Of a stretch of DNA of 64,000 nucleotides, positions 56,616 to 64,000 are shown in pieces. Position 1 is the stretch's first letter; each line of letters starts with the position of its first letter. The DNA is from an uncultured Selenomonadales bacterium (GTDB taxonomy: Bacteria; Bacillota; Negativicutes; Selenomonadales; Selenomonadaceae). Under the pieces are notes generated by a model that ran no database searches, was not told where the DNA came from, and saw nothing but the letters and a program-made list of their open reading frames with translations. A program made the position numbers and the translations under genes. The stretch lies in assembly GCA_900314765.1 (NCBI GenBank), contig OMWN01000037.1, forward strand, positions 1-64,000, in the 5' to 3' direction.

Positions 56616-58177
56616 GGTGTCACCTCATTTTTACTATTATTGTCTTCCTCGCCATTTTCATTGGCGCCACTTTCCGCAGCATTTTCGGCCTCGCTCGACG
56701 CCTCTTTCGCCGCCTCAGTCTCTGACTCTTTTGGCCGCCTGTCTTCATCGGGCTCTCTGTCGCCGACGATGACCTCGGCATTTCTGTAGTCACGCGCTGG
56801 CGGTGCGTCCTCCGGCAAGCCGCCGTGCGCCGCGATGCGGCTCTCCATCTCAGCTGCGTGTTCCTCATCAGCGACATTCGGCGACTCGCCGAGCGAAAGC
56901 CCCATCTCGTTCTCGACCGTGGCCATGTAGCGCGCGTAGTCATACTCTGCGCTGATGTAGTTGAGCTGAGCCGTCGAGAGTGCGAGCTGAGCGTCGATGA
57001 TGTCGAGCATGATGCCCTGCCCCGCGCGGTATTTCTCGCGCGTTATGAAGTAATCCTCCTCAGCCTCGCGCACCGCCGCCTGCGTCGTCATGAGACGCCT
57101 CTGCGCCTCGCGCATATTATAGTACGCCTGGCGCACGCCGAGGTCTATGTCCTCCTTGTCCTTGTCGAGCGTGAGCTGCGCGACATCACGCGCCGTCTTC
57201 GCCCTGTCGACAGCCGCATCCGTCACGCCGCTGTCGAAAATGCTCCACGAGAGCTTCGCGCCCACTGAGTAGTTATGCGAATTGTCCTCGTGCGGATAAA
57301 AATCCTGCGATGTGCCAGCGCTTGCCGATATGCTGATGGACGGCAGATAGCCCGCCTTCGCCATATCGATGGCGAGCTCCTTTTGCCTGAGCGTGTATTG
57401 GTCGACAATAAGGTCCTTGCGATTGATGAAAGCGTATCCGAGGCATGCCTCCATGCGCGGATGAAACGGCGTGAATTTGAAATCCTCCGTGAGTGTCAGC
57501 GGCTCGTTTTGATCCATGCGCAGAAGATTTTTCAGCGTCACGACATTGACATTGTAATCGCTCTGCGCCTTGATGAGCGTCTGACGCGCATTCGCGAGCT
57601 CGACCGATGACCTAAGCACGTCGAGCTTCGCCTTGCTGCCCGCGCGATAGAGCTGCTCGACATTGTCGAGATGCGCCTGATAGTTGTCGACCGACTCCTG
57701 GTCGATGTCGACTGTGCGCTTCGACTCGAGCACGTCATAGTACGCCTTGACGACAGAGAGCCTGAGGTTTTCCCTCGCGCGTTCCGTCGTGAGCCTCGCC
57801 GCATCGACGCCGATCTCCGCGCTCTTGATGTTCGCCTCGTTCTTGCCGCCCGTGTAGACGGGGAGCCCGACGGAGAGCGACGCGCCGCCCGAGCCCGTGT
57901 TGCGGTTGTCGTTGACCTTGCTGTCCGTCACGTTGCCGCTGCCCGTCACCTCGAAGCTGTTCTGCCCTCGCGCTGACTTGAGCTCTGCGCGCGCTGTCTC
58001 CTCGCCCTTCTCCGTGATGCGAAGCGACGTGTTCTGCGCGATGGCGAGATCGACGGCCTCCTGTATCGACAGCTCAGCCGCCGAGGCCATGTCCATCGGC
58101 TGCATCACGAGCGCCGCTGCCGCGATCATTGCCGCGCCCGCGAGCCTTTTATATCTCATCCATTTTGAAATCATCAT
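56612..58177 (-). CDS. TolC-family outer-membrane efflux protein
   Basis: 521 residues. A signal peptide (about 1-34) is followed by two OEP repeats with the alpha-helical hairpins of a TolC trimer (about 38-440) and an acidic Glu/Ala-rich tail of about 75 residues. It forms the channel through the outer membrane for the MacA-MacB complex encoded next and perhaps for the RND adaptor. GAAGGGGA stands nine bases before the ATG at 58177. First gene of the operon. Confidence 0.92.
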   Translation of the reverse strand: MMISKWMRYKRLAGAAMIAAAALVMQPMDMASAAELSIQEAVDLAIAQNTSLRITEKGEETARAELKSARGQNSFEVTGSGNVTDSKVNDNRNTGSGGASLSVGLPVYTGGKNEANIKSAEIGVDAARLTTERARENLRLSVVKAYYDVLESKRTVDIDQESVDNYQAHLDNVEQLYRAGSKAKLDVLRSSVELANARQTLIKAQSDYNVNVVTLKNLLRMDQNEPLTLTEDFKFTPFHPRMEACLGYAFINRKDLIVDQYTLRQKELAIDMAKAGYLPSISISASAGTSQDFYPHEDNSHNYSVGAKLSWSIFDSGVTDAAVDRAKTARDVAQLTLDKDKEDIDLGVRQAYYNMREAQRRLMTTQAAVREAEEDYFITREKYRAGQGIMLDIIDAQLALSTAQLNYISAEYDYARYMATVENEMGLSLGESPNVADEEHAAEMESRIAAHGGLPEDAPPARDYRNAEVIVGDREPDEDRRPKESETEAAKEASSEAENAAESGANENGEEDNNSKNEVTP

Positions 58178-58202
58178 ATCAATTCATCCCCTTCGAAATG
58201 TT

Positions 58203-58215
58203 AAGGAAACGCTGA
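58203..58215. repeat. Solitary AGGAAACGCTGA motif
   Basis: A copy of the 12-base end sequence of the palindromic element (2299-2313) and of the 11088 hairpin, just upstream of the TolC gene. Only one arm is clear, although TGACTTAATG and CATAAGTCA nearby form a weak inverted pair. No gene or promoter was recognised in the remaining gap to 58409. Confidence 0.35.
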
Positions 58216-58409
58216 CTTAATGTGAGCATCTTTCGCCATCGTTCCCTGAAGGAATCATAAGTCATTATATACTATTATGGTTATTTGTGAATACGCTTAA
58301 TTTAATTTTTTCGGGACTTCTTTTCAGCATGTCAGCTTCTATTAGCTTTATATTACGAGCAATGATTTACGATTTTATAAGAGAATTATTAGATATGCAT
58401 TAAGAATCA

Positions 58410-58444
58410 AAAAAGGTCGTCACTCAAATTGAGCAACGACCTTC
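58410..58444 (-). terminator. Terminator after the AAA/PD-(D/E)XK gene
   Basis: AAGGTCGT with CTCAA pairs with TTGAG..ACGACCTT; on the minus strand a T-run follows. It lies just beyond the gene's stop at 58456. Confidence 0.85.
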
Positions 58445-58455
58445 GATGTCAGACT

Positions 58456-60075
58456 TTAAACTATTTTCTCTTTCCAGTCGGTGATGTTCCTCTCGCCGTC
58501 AGCATACGAGAAATTTACGCCCAGGGCATGAACTGTTTTTCCCTTTTCATGCGCGGCGACAATAAACTGCTCGGCGTACCCACGTTCATCAATCTGAGCA
58601 AGCGCAGCTTCAGCCGATTTGTTCAACTTGAACTCCATGACATAGAGATGTCTGCCTGCGTCAAGGACACCATCGATGCGGCCAATGTTCGTCGCCATCT
58701 CCATTTTTATATCAAACCCGCACATGCGAAACACCGTAAACGCTATAGACTGATAATATTTTTCCGTTTTCACCTGTATGTCGTAAGGCAGCGACGCAAA
58801 GAAGCCTTTGAGGCTTTCCATCATGCGGCTCGTATCGCCGTTCATGGCGGCAATTCTGACGCGGGTGCTGTCATCCGAAGCCGACGCGTCCGGCGCGTAC
58901 GCCATGAAAAGATTTCGCGCAAAAGAATATGAGACCTCATGATTTGGAAAACGGAGGAGATAGACTTTCTCGGGGTCACTCCAAAGGAGCCTGTCCATGG
59001 TCAGATAGCCAGTCTGCAATAAAAGCTGCGTCACACGCTCATCGCCCGATGAAAATCCCCCCAGCTCTGCGAGGCTGAATGTCTCAAACGAACTCTCCGA
59101 TACAGTCCTTTCAATGAGGTCCGATAAAACGATATGATTTTTTCGCAAAAGCTTCATCAGAAAAGTTGGCGTACCCGTAGCAAACCAATAATTGACAAAA
59201 TCATAGCCATGCAAAAAGAATTGGCCGACCGAAACGGGATTATATACTGATGGCTCGCCGACGACAAAGCAAAACCCATCATACCATTTTTTTATCTTTG
59301 ACAAAAAATCATCGCGATTAATCTTTGTCCCATCGCTTTCCTTGACTCCGCACGAGACAGCATCATCAATGTACTCTCCGAAGCTCGTCTCAAGCTCTTT
59401 TTGCGTGTACCCCATCATTGTCGCATAGCGACTGTCCATTGATATATCGTCGAGGTTATTCAGTTTGCTGAAAATTGACACCTTTGCAAACCGAGTGACC
59501 CCTGTTATAAAAACGAATCTAAGGTATCGCTCAGTGCCCTTTATTATCTGATAAAACCCTGCCAGATAATCACGATACGCTCCAGCATCCCGCGCATTTT
59601 CCAAATGCTCAAAAATTGGCTTGTCATATTCATCAACGAGGATTACGACTTTCTTTAAAGTGTTCTGATAAAGGCGCGTGACAAGAGACTCAAACATGTT
59701 TGCCGGCGTGTCATCATCAATAGTCACATCATACTTCTCTGCCGTCCTTCTGATGAAATTTTTCAAAGAAGATTCCATCGCACTTATCGTTCGCAAATCT
59801 GACCTTGCGAAGTCTATATGAATTATTGGACACGTTTCCCAGTCGTAGTCAGTGCCATCGATATAGAGACCCTTGAAAAGCTCGCGCTTTCCCTCAAATA
59901 TAGCCTCAAGCGTGGATATGGTCAGGCTTTTGCCAAACCGCCTCGGACGCGCACAAAAAAACTGATTTTTGCCATTCCGTATCATCTCATATAAATATTT
60001 TGTTTTGTCAACATAGACATAATGCAAATTTATTAGCTCTTCAAATGTATAGATGGACGTCGAAATGGGCTTCAT
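58456..60075 (-). CDS. AAA-ATPase-like / PD-(D/E)XK nuclease-fold protein (DUF1703 type)
   Basis: 539 residues. An N-terminal AAA-ATPase-like domain starts with FEELINLHYVYVDKTKYLYE, then ARPRRFGKSL (Walker A, Lys49) and VVILVDEYDKPI (Walker B). The C-terminal PD-(D/E)XK-fold domain has GRIDGVLDAG and YVMEFKLNK (D and E-x-K). These proteins are widespread in anaerobes, often in many copies; a nuclease or defence role is proposed but unproven. The start at 60075 fits the family start MKPISTSIYTFEEL. It lies about 110 bp after the specificity gene on the same strand. Confidence 0.85.
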   Translation of the reverse strand: MKPISTSIYTFEELINLHYVYVDKTKYLYEMIRNGKNQFFCARPRRFGKSLTISTLEAIFEGKRELFKGLYIDGTDYDWETCPIIHIDFARSDLRTISAMESSLKNFIRRTAEKYDVTIDDDTPANMFESLVTRLYQNTLKKVVILVDEYDKPIFEHLENARDAGAYRDYLAGFYQIIKGTERYLRFVFITGVTRFAKVSIFSKLNNLDDISMDSRYATMMGYTQKELETSFGEYIDDAVSCGVKESDGTKINRDDFLSKIKKWYDGFCFVVGEPSVYNPVSVGQFFLHGYDFVNYWFATGTPTFLMKLLRKNHIVLSDLIERTVSESSFETFSLAELGGFSSGDERVTQLLLQTGYLTMDRLLWSDPEKVYLLRFPNHEVSYSFARNLFMAYAPDASASDDSTRVRIAAMNGDTSRMMESLKGFFASLPYDIQVKTEKYYQSIAFTVFRMCGFDIKMEMATNIGRIDGVLDAGRHLYVMEFKLNKSAEAALAQIDERGYAEQFIVAAHEKGKTVHALGVNFSYADGERNITDWKEKIV

Positions 60076-60186
60076 TCGATTCTCCTCCTCCTTATATATA
60101 CTTCAGTTTTCTCGCTCATACTCCGTTTTTCGCAGTTTTTCAAAAGAACAGGATTGCTCCCTTTCACTTAAAGCGTCGCTCTGCCA

Positions 60187-61605
60187 TCACTTCTCTCCGT
60201 GCTCGATAGCCTCCTCGACTCTTCTCTTTGCCTCGTCAAGCAAAGCACGGCTCTCAGCGCGAAGGGCGAAGGACGCACGAATCTTTTTGGCTACTTTGTT
60301 TTGCGTATCCGTGTCAATCTTCGGAATTGGCAACGTGTCAAGGTCGCTACGTGAAAACCCTGTCAATATTGTTCCACGACAACGCTTTTTCATCATGGAC
60401 TGCATAAAGGCAGATTTCATCAAAACAAGCAAAGTTTCTGAATTTATCTTATCAGATTTGACAACATAAAATCCATTTGAACACAAAGCACCATCATATT
60501 CGTCTGTTATAAGAGCACAACTTTGTAATGACCCCTCGATAGATGATAATATGACATCGCCTATATGGACAATGCGTCTGGCCCTAGTTGGAAGTTCCCT
60601 ACCAATACTTCGTGTGCATCCCGTTATCTCACCCGAAGTGCCAATATCCGAAAGCTCAATATAATCATACTCTGTCTCATCTTTTGGCATAAAGTTTTTA
60701 TCATTGATAAAGCAAAGCGTTTTCAACATCTGTGCTGCATGCTCATTTATTTTTGCTTCTATCTCATCATACTTTGGCTGGTAGTACTCCGCATCAAGCC
60801 GCCCGCTCGCCGTGAAGTCACTGAACCGCCTTATACTGACAGCCTCGTTTTTCGGCTCCCATCCCAAAAGCCCGAGCGAATCGAGCAGCAGCCTTTCGGC
60901 GTCGGCATAGAGACGTTTCGCGTCAGCGAGCTTCTTGTGCGCTGATTTGACTTGACGCTCTACCGACGACTGAAAGTCATCAGAAAAAAGTGGTATTGCA
61001 AAATTCTCCATTTGGGACAAAAAAACATGCTGTTGAACACTGCCCCTTGCCTCTCTTATCAAGTAATTATGCCCATACTTTGAAACCAAAAAGGCATACA
61101 CATAATACGGATTATATTCATGCTTTAAATGGATTTTTGCAATATCTTGATTTGAATTCATCGGATAATGATAGTTAGGCATAGCAATAGCTACATCGCC
61201 AATCGTGCCCGACATAGACAAAAGTATATCTTCTTTGTGAACCTCTGATTTCCACAACAAGCGGTTAGCGTCCTCTGAAATATAAAGCATATCATTAAAA
61301 TCCAAAAGCCCATTCTTCATATTGACTCCACGAATGAAAGGTATACCCGATGGCACATAGTCAAAAAAATTGTTTAACGAATATGCCCCAAAACTTTTCA
61401 ATGATGTTGTCATATCTTTCAATGGCTTGCGGCGGATTTTTGAAATTTTATTTTCTGCAGATATGAATCTCTTCGAGTAGAAGAAACTGTCTAAACGGAA
61501 AATATCAGATACTTCACGTAAATATGATAGCATCACTATGCTGATTTCAAGTTGCCCCAGCAAAGCCTCGTACTTTGCCTTGTCAAACTCACTGGGGCTG
61601 CTCAA
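60187..61605 (-). CDS. Type I-like restriction-modification specificity subunit (HsdS)
   Basis: 472 residues, with two target-recognition halves and two conserved helical spacers: first half about 25-210, spacer SVERQVKSAHKKLADAKRL, second half about 260-420, spacer NKVAKKIRASFALRAESRAL. This is the standard HsdS layout, recognising a split DNA site. Base use is AT-rich compared with most of the window, as usual for restriction genes. Its ATG overlaps the methylase stop as ATGA, so the two are coupled. Confidence 0.9.
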   Translation of the reverse strand: MSSPSEFDKAKYEALLGQLEISIVMLSYLREVSDIFRLDSFFYSKRFISAENKISKIRRKPLKDMTTSLKSFGAYSLNNFFDYVPSGIPFIRGVNMKNGLLDFNDMLYISEDANRLLWKSEVHKEDILLSMSGTIGDVAIAMPNYHYPMNSNQDIAKIHLKHEYNPYYVYAFLVSKYGHNYLIREARGSVQQHVFLSQMENFAIPLFSDDFQSSVERQVKSAHKKLADAKRLYADAERLLLDSLGLLGWEPKNEAVSIRRFSDFTASGRLDAEYYQPKYDEIEAKINEHAAQMLKTLCFINDKNFMPKDETEYDYIELSDIGTSGEITGCTRSIGRELPTRARRIVHIGDVILSSIEGSLQSCALITDEYDGALCSNGFYVVKSDKINSETLLVLMKSAFMQSMMKKRCRGTILTGFSRSDLDTLPIPKIDTDTQNKVAKKIRASFALRAESRALLDEAKRRVEEAIEHGEK

Positions 61606-64000
61606 AAAAAACTCAGTTTTTCCTTTTTCGCGAACTCAGCGAAAGCCTCGGCTATGCCGTCGTGCGAGTAGCGGTGCGCGAGCCTCTTGTCGTACGCTGT
61701 CATCTTCGCGTCGAGCTCTGGGTCGTGATTGAAGAGATCATGCTTCACAAAAATATGGCCGTGCGTGTCAGTGACATGCTCCGTTGTCTCCGTGATTTCC
61801 TCGGATACGAGATAATACTTTTTCTCATCGTCCTTCAGCGAACGATACTCAGCCAAGCCTATCTCCTTGTTTTCATTTTTGCCGACGATTGGGGTTTCCT
61901 TATAGTTCTTGCGATTTTCTGCCGAGAGCGCAAGGTACTCGTCGACGGACAGCGTGCTTTTCGCGCCAGTGCCCTCTTTGTTTGATTTGAGCGTGAAGAC
62001 TACGTTTTTCTTTATCCACTTCCTGTGGCTGTCAAGCGAACCATAATCCTCCACAAAAAGGTCCTTTATGATGCGCGTGTCGCCATGCTCATTTTTGATG
62101 CCCTCGGCACGAATGACCGTCTGCATCGTTACCTTGTATGATTTCCTTGCAACCTTGTCAAGCGCGCTGTACTCCTCTGCGCTTATTGTTGTGCCGTCAC
62201 TCTTTTTTGTGATGGTCTCGATTGTCTCGTATGATTTCCTTGTGCATACGACGTATGTCTCATCAACATATATTTTTTCTTTTTGATTGCTGACCGTCGG
62301 CTCCTGGGCCGTCGCGAAAAATATGGGATAATCGATATCCCCGTCCTTGTTGGGCTCTGGGCGCGGGCAGATATTTGGATAGTCGCAGTCCTCGTCTGTC
62401 CATTTCTGCACGAAAAGGACACTCGTCTTCGTCCCCGTGTGCTCGAGAAACGTATTTGGGTGGAGTCCCACCACCGCGAGGATACGACAGTTCCTCGCGA
62501 TGAAGTCTCTTATATACTTGTCGCTCGCATTGTTGAACCTGCCCTGTGGCAGCACGACCGCCATGCGTCCGCCAGGCTTCAGAAATGATATGTTGCGCTC
62601 TATGAACAGGACATCGCGCCCGACATTGTCACGCAGCTTGCCCTTGTCATTGTGCCCGAGCTCATAAAGCGAGATAATCTGACTGTCGCTCCTGTCGCCG
62701 GCAAACGGAGGGTTCGCGAGCAGGACGTCGAATTTGAAATCTTTATATGTGTCCGTATCCTCGCATAGTCCCTCGAGCCGTCTGAAGCCATCATTGTACA
62801 CCGTGAGCCAGTCTCTTCTTGCTGTCGTCTCTTTCCATTTTGTATAGTCGAGCGTGTTGAGGTTCATCACGTTGCTATGGCCGTCGCCTGCGATGATGTT
62901 CAGCGTCTTGCCCACGCGCACGCAGAGGTCATCAAAGTCGATGGCGAAGACATGCTCTTTCACGTAGTCTATCTCTTCATTCGAGCGTTTCGTCAAAAAA
63001 TAGTTTTGCGCCGATGGGTTCATCTGCTTCCACACGTAGAGTATGGTGTGCATTGGAAACCCGCAGCTGCCAGATGCCGTGTCAATCATGTTTTCGTCTT
63101 TTTTAGGGTTCATCATTCTGACGCACATGTCGATGACAATGCGCGGAGTGAAGTACTGGCCTTTCTGTCCCTTCTGCTCCTGATTGACAAGGTACTCGAA
63201 TGCGTCGTCGACCACTTCAAGATTCGTATTAAGGATTTTGACATTTTGCAAATGATTAACGCACATTTTGAGGTCGGCGTCATTCAAGCTGAACGTGGCA
63301 TCCTTTTTGAATATACCCTGCCATTCCTTTTTGGCGTCATCGAAAAGTTTTTTTACTCTCCGCGCGACCTCCGACGGCGTTCCAACATCGCGGAACTCGA
63401 GCAAACGGAAATTATCGTCCTTTACCTCGGATATGTCCTTAAGATACCCGTCGGACAGCAACATATTTATTTTCTCCGCGTCATCTGCGGACTTTTTCTC
63501 ATCATACAATTTCGTGAAGATGAGCATGAATATTTCCTCGAAGCTGTTCACGCCGTTATTCGCCATGATTTTATCTTCGAGGTCAAGTATTATTTTCTTA
63601 AGCGTTGTCCTTTTCAGTTCGTCGTTTATGATGAGGTCTTTTATCGTGAAGCGGCTGTCGATTATCTGACTCAGCGTCTCCGTCGCCTTCGGTATGCATG
63701 CTATTGGCTCGAGGTGACGATTTTTATTATTTATGCTCTCGCAGTTCAAAAAATATTTTTCGAGATTGCCGCCATCAATGATAACGCCTATGGATGCGCC
63801 AAGCACTTGGCAATAGCTCGAGAGCTGGTTCTTTACTTCCTTTTCTCCTATTTTCTTGCATTCGACCACTATATACGGGCGATATTTGTTTTTATCCTCG
63901 TAAATGACGATGTCTGCCCGCTTTGAGTCGTCACGCCCCATATTGACGACAACTTCAAATGCAATCTGTTCCTTTTTGTATTCATAAGTGTTTATCAACT
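61602..64000 (-). CDS. N-6 adenine DNA methylase with N-terminal nuclease-like domain (partial)
   Basis: At least 799 residues; the 5' end runs off the window. Near the start, RADIVIYED and YIVVECKK give the D..E-x-K set of a restriction R-subunit N-terminal (HSDR_N, PD-(D/E)XK) domain. A helical HsdM N-domain follows (about 125-280), then the methylase: the SAM motif appears as IDTASGSCGFP instead of the usual DPACGSGG, and the catalytic motif is LLANPPFAG. The C-terminal 200 residues are of unclear kind. With HsdS coupled behind it, this could be a BcgI-like (type IIB/IIG) fusion or a type I methylase whose separate R subunit lies outside the window. Confidence 0.85.
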   Translation of the reverse strand, partial: LINTYEYKKEQIAFEVVVNMGRDDSKRADIVIYEDKNKYRPYIVVECKKIGEKEVKNQLSSYCQVLGASIGVIIDGGNLEKYFLNCESINNKNRHLEPIACIPKATETLSQIIDSRFTIKDLIINDELKRTTLKKIILDLEDKIMANNGVNSFEEIFMLIFTKLYDEKKSADDAEKINMLLSDGYLKDISEVKDDNFRLLEFRDVGTPSEVARRVKKLFDDAKKEWQGIFKKDATFSLNDADLKMCVNHLQNVKILNTNLEVVDDAFEYLVNQEQKGQKGQYFTPRIVIDMCVRMMNPKKDENMIDTASGSCGFPMHTILYVWKQMNPSAQNYFLTKRSNEEIDYVKEHVFAIDFDDLCVRVGKTLNIIAGDGHSNVMNLNTLDYTKWKETTARRDWLTVYNDGFRRLEGLCEDTDTYKDFKFDVLLANPPFAGDRSDSQIISLYELGHNDKGKLRDNVGRDVLFIERNISFLKPGGRMAVVLPQGRFNNASDKYIRDFIARNCRILAVVGLHPNTFLEHTGTKTSVLFVQKWTDEDCDYPNICPRPEPNKDGDIDYPIFFATAQEPTVSNQKEKIYVDETYVVCTRKSYETIETITKKSDGTTISAEEYSALDKVARKSYKVTMQTVIRAEGIKNEHGDTRIIKDLFVEDYGSLDSHRKWIKKNVVFTLKSNKEGTGAKSTLSVDEYLALSAENRKNYKETPIVGKNENKEIGLAEYRSLKDDEKKYYLVSEEITETTEHVTDTHGHIFVKHDLFNHDPELDAKMTAYDKRLAHRYSHDGIAEAFAEFAKKEKLSFF

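Overview
The window reads as chromosomal DNA of a diderm Firmicute, most likely Negativicutes (Selenomonadales-like). This is an inference from gene content. Firmicute-type genes (a GerM-domain lipoprotein, rpmE-DUF1385-prfA-prmC-tsaC, lepA-hemW) sit beside genes that need an outer membrane: a TolC-type channel, two periplasmic-adaptor efflux systems, and a two-partner-secretion pair. The DNA is GC-rich except for the giant exoprotein gene, the restriction specificity gene and some intergenic gaps. No tRNA, rRNA, CRISPR array, transposase or phage gene was recognised.

Layout. 0.1-3.8 kb: envelope genes (GerM lipoprotein, AMIN/amidase_3 cell-wall amidase, DUF3006 protein, ComEC-like metallo-hydrolase lipoprotein, small membrane protein), with a palindromic MITE-like element in the gap. 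3.9-11 kb: hydantoinase/oxoprolinase with its own permease, an HD phosphohydrolase, and a TRAP transporter whose large permease is fused to its solute-binding protein. 11.2-21.1 kb: housekeeping block of IMP dehydrogenase, threonine ammonia-lyase, a divergent ClpX, then rpmE, DUF1385, prfA, prmC and tsaC. Two candidate structured RNAs lie here, upstream of IMP dehydrogenase and of rpmE. 21.1-26.5 kb: a three-gene accessory module of Lhr-like helicase, BrxD-like ATPase and TerB-N/TerB-C protein. 26.6-30.8 kb: RND pump plus adaptor; the pump gene has one in-frame TAG. 31.0-34.9 kb: succinyl-CoA synthetase and a REC-GGDEF-EAL regulator. 35.2-46.2 kb: TpsB transporter (also with an in-frame TAG) and a 3,082-residue TpsA exoprotein. 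46.5-51.2 kb: a secreted protein of unknown function, hemW, lepA, a small Cys-rich protein and rpsT. 51.4-58.2 kb: TolC-MacA-MacB operon followed by FlgT-like and LPP20-like secreted proteins. 58.4-64 kb: AAA/PD-(D/E)XK protein and a restriction-modification pair that runs off the window edge.

How the genes work together. prfA and prmC give release factor 1 and its methylase; tsaC makes the threonylcarbamoyl-AMP used for tRNA t6A. Each export system carries its own partners: TpsA with TpsB, AcrA-like with RND, and MacA/MacB with TolC. The TerB/BrxD/helicase trio resembles part of BREX and Ter-linked DNA-processing systems without the methylase and PglZ genes, and is the best candidate for a poorly described system.

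A cross-cutting observation: of 42 genes whose terminal codon was read, 25 end in TGA, 16 in TAA and one (tsaC) in TAG, followed directly by TAA. Two otherwise full-length export genes are interrupted only by in-frame TAG. This may be two independent nonsense mutations or assembly errors, but UAG readthrough deserves a test.
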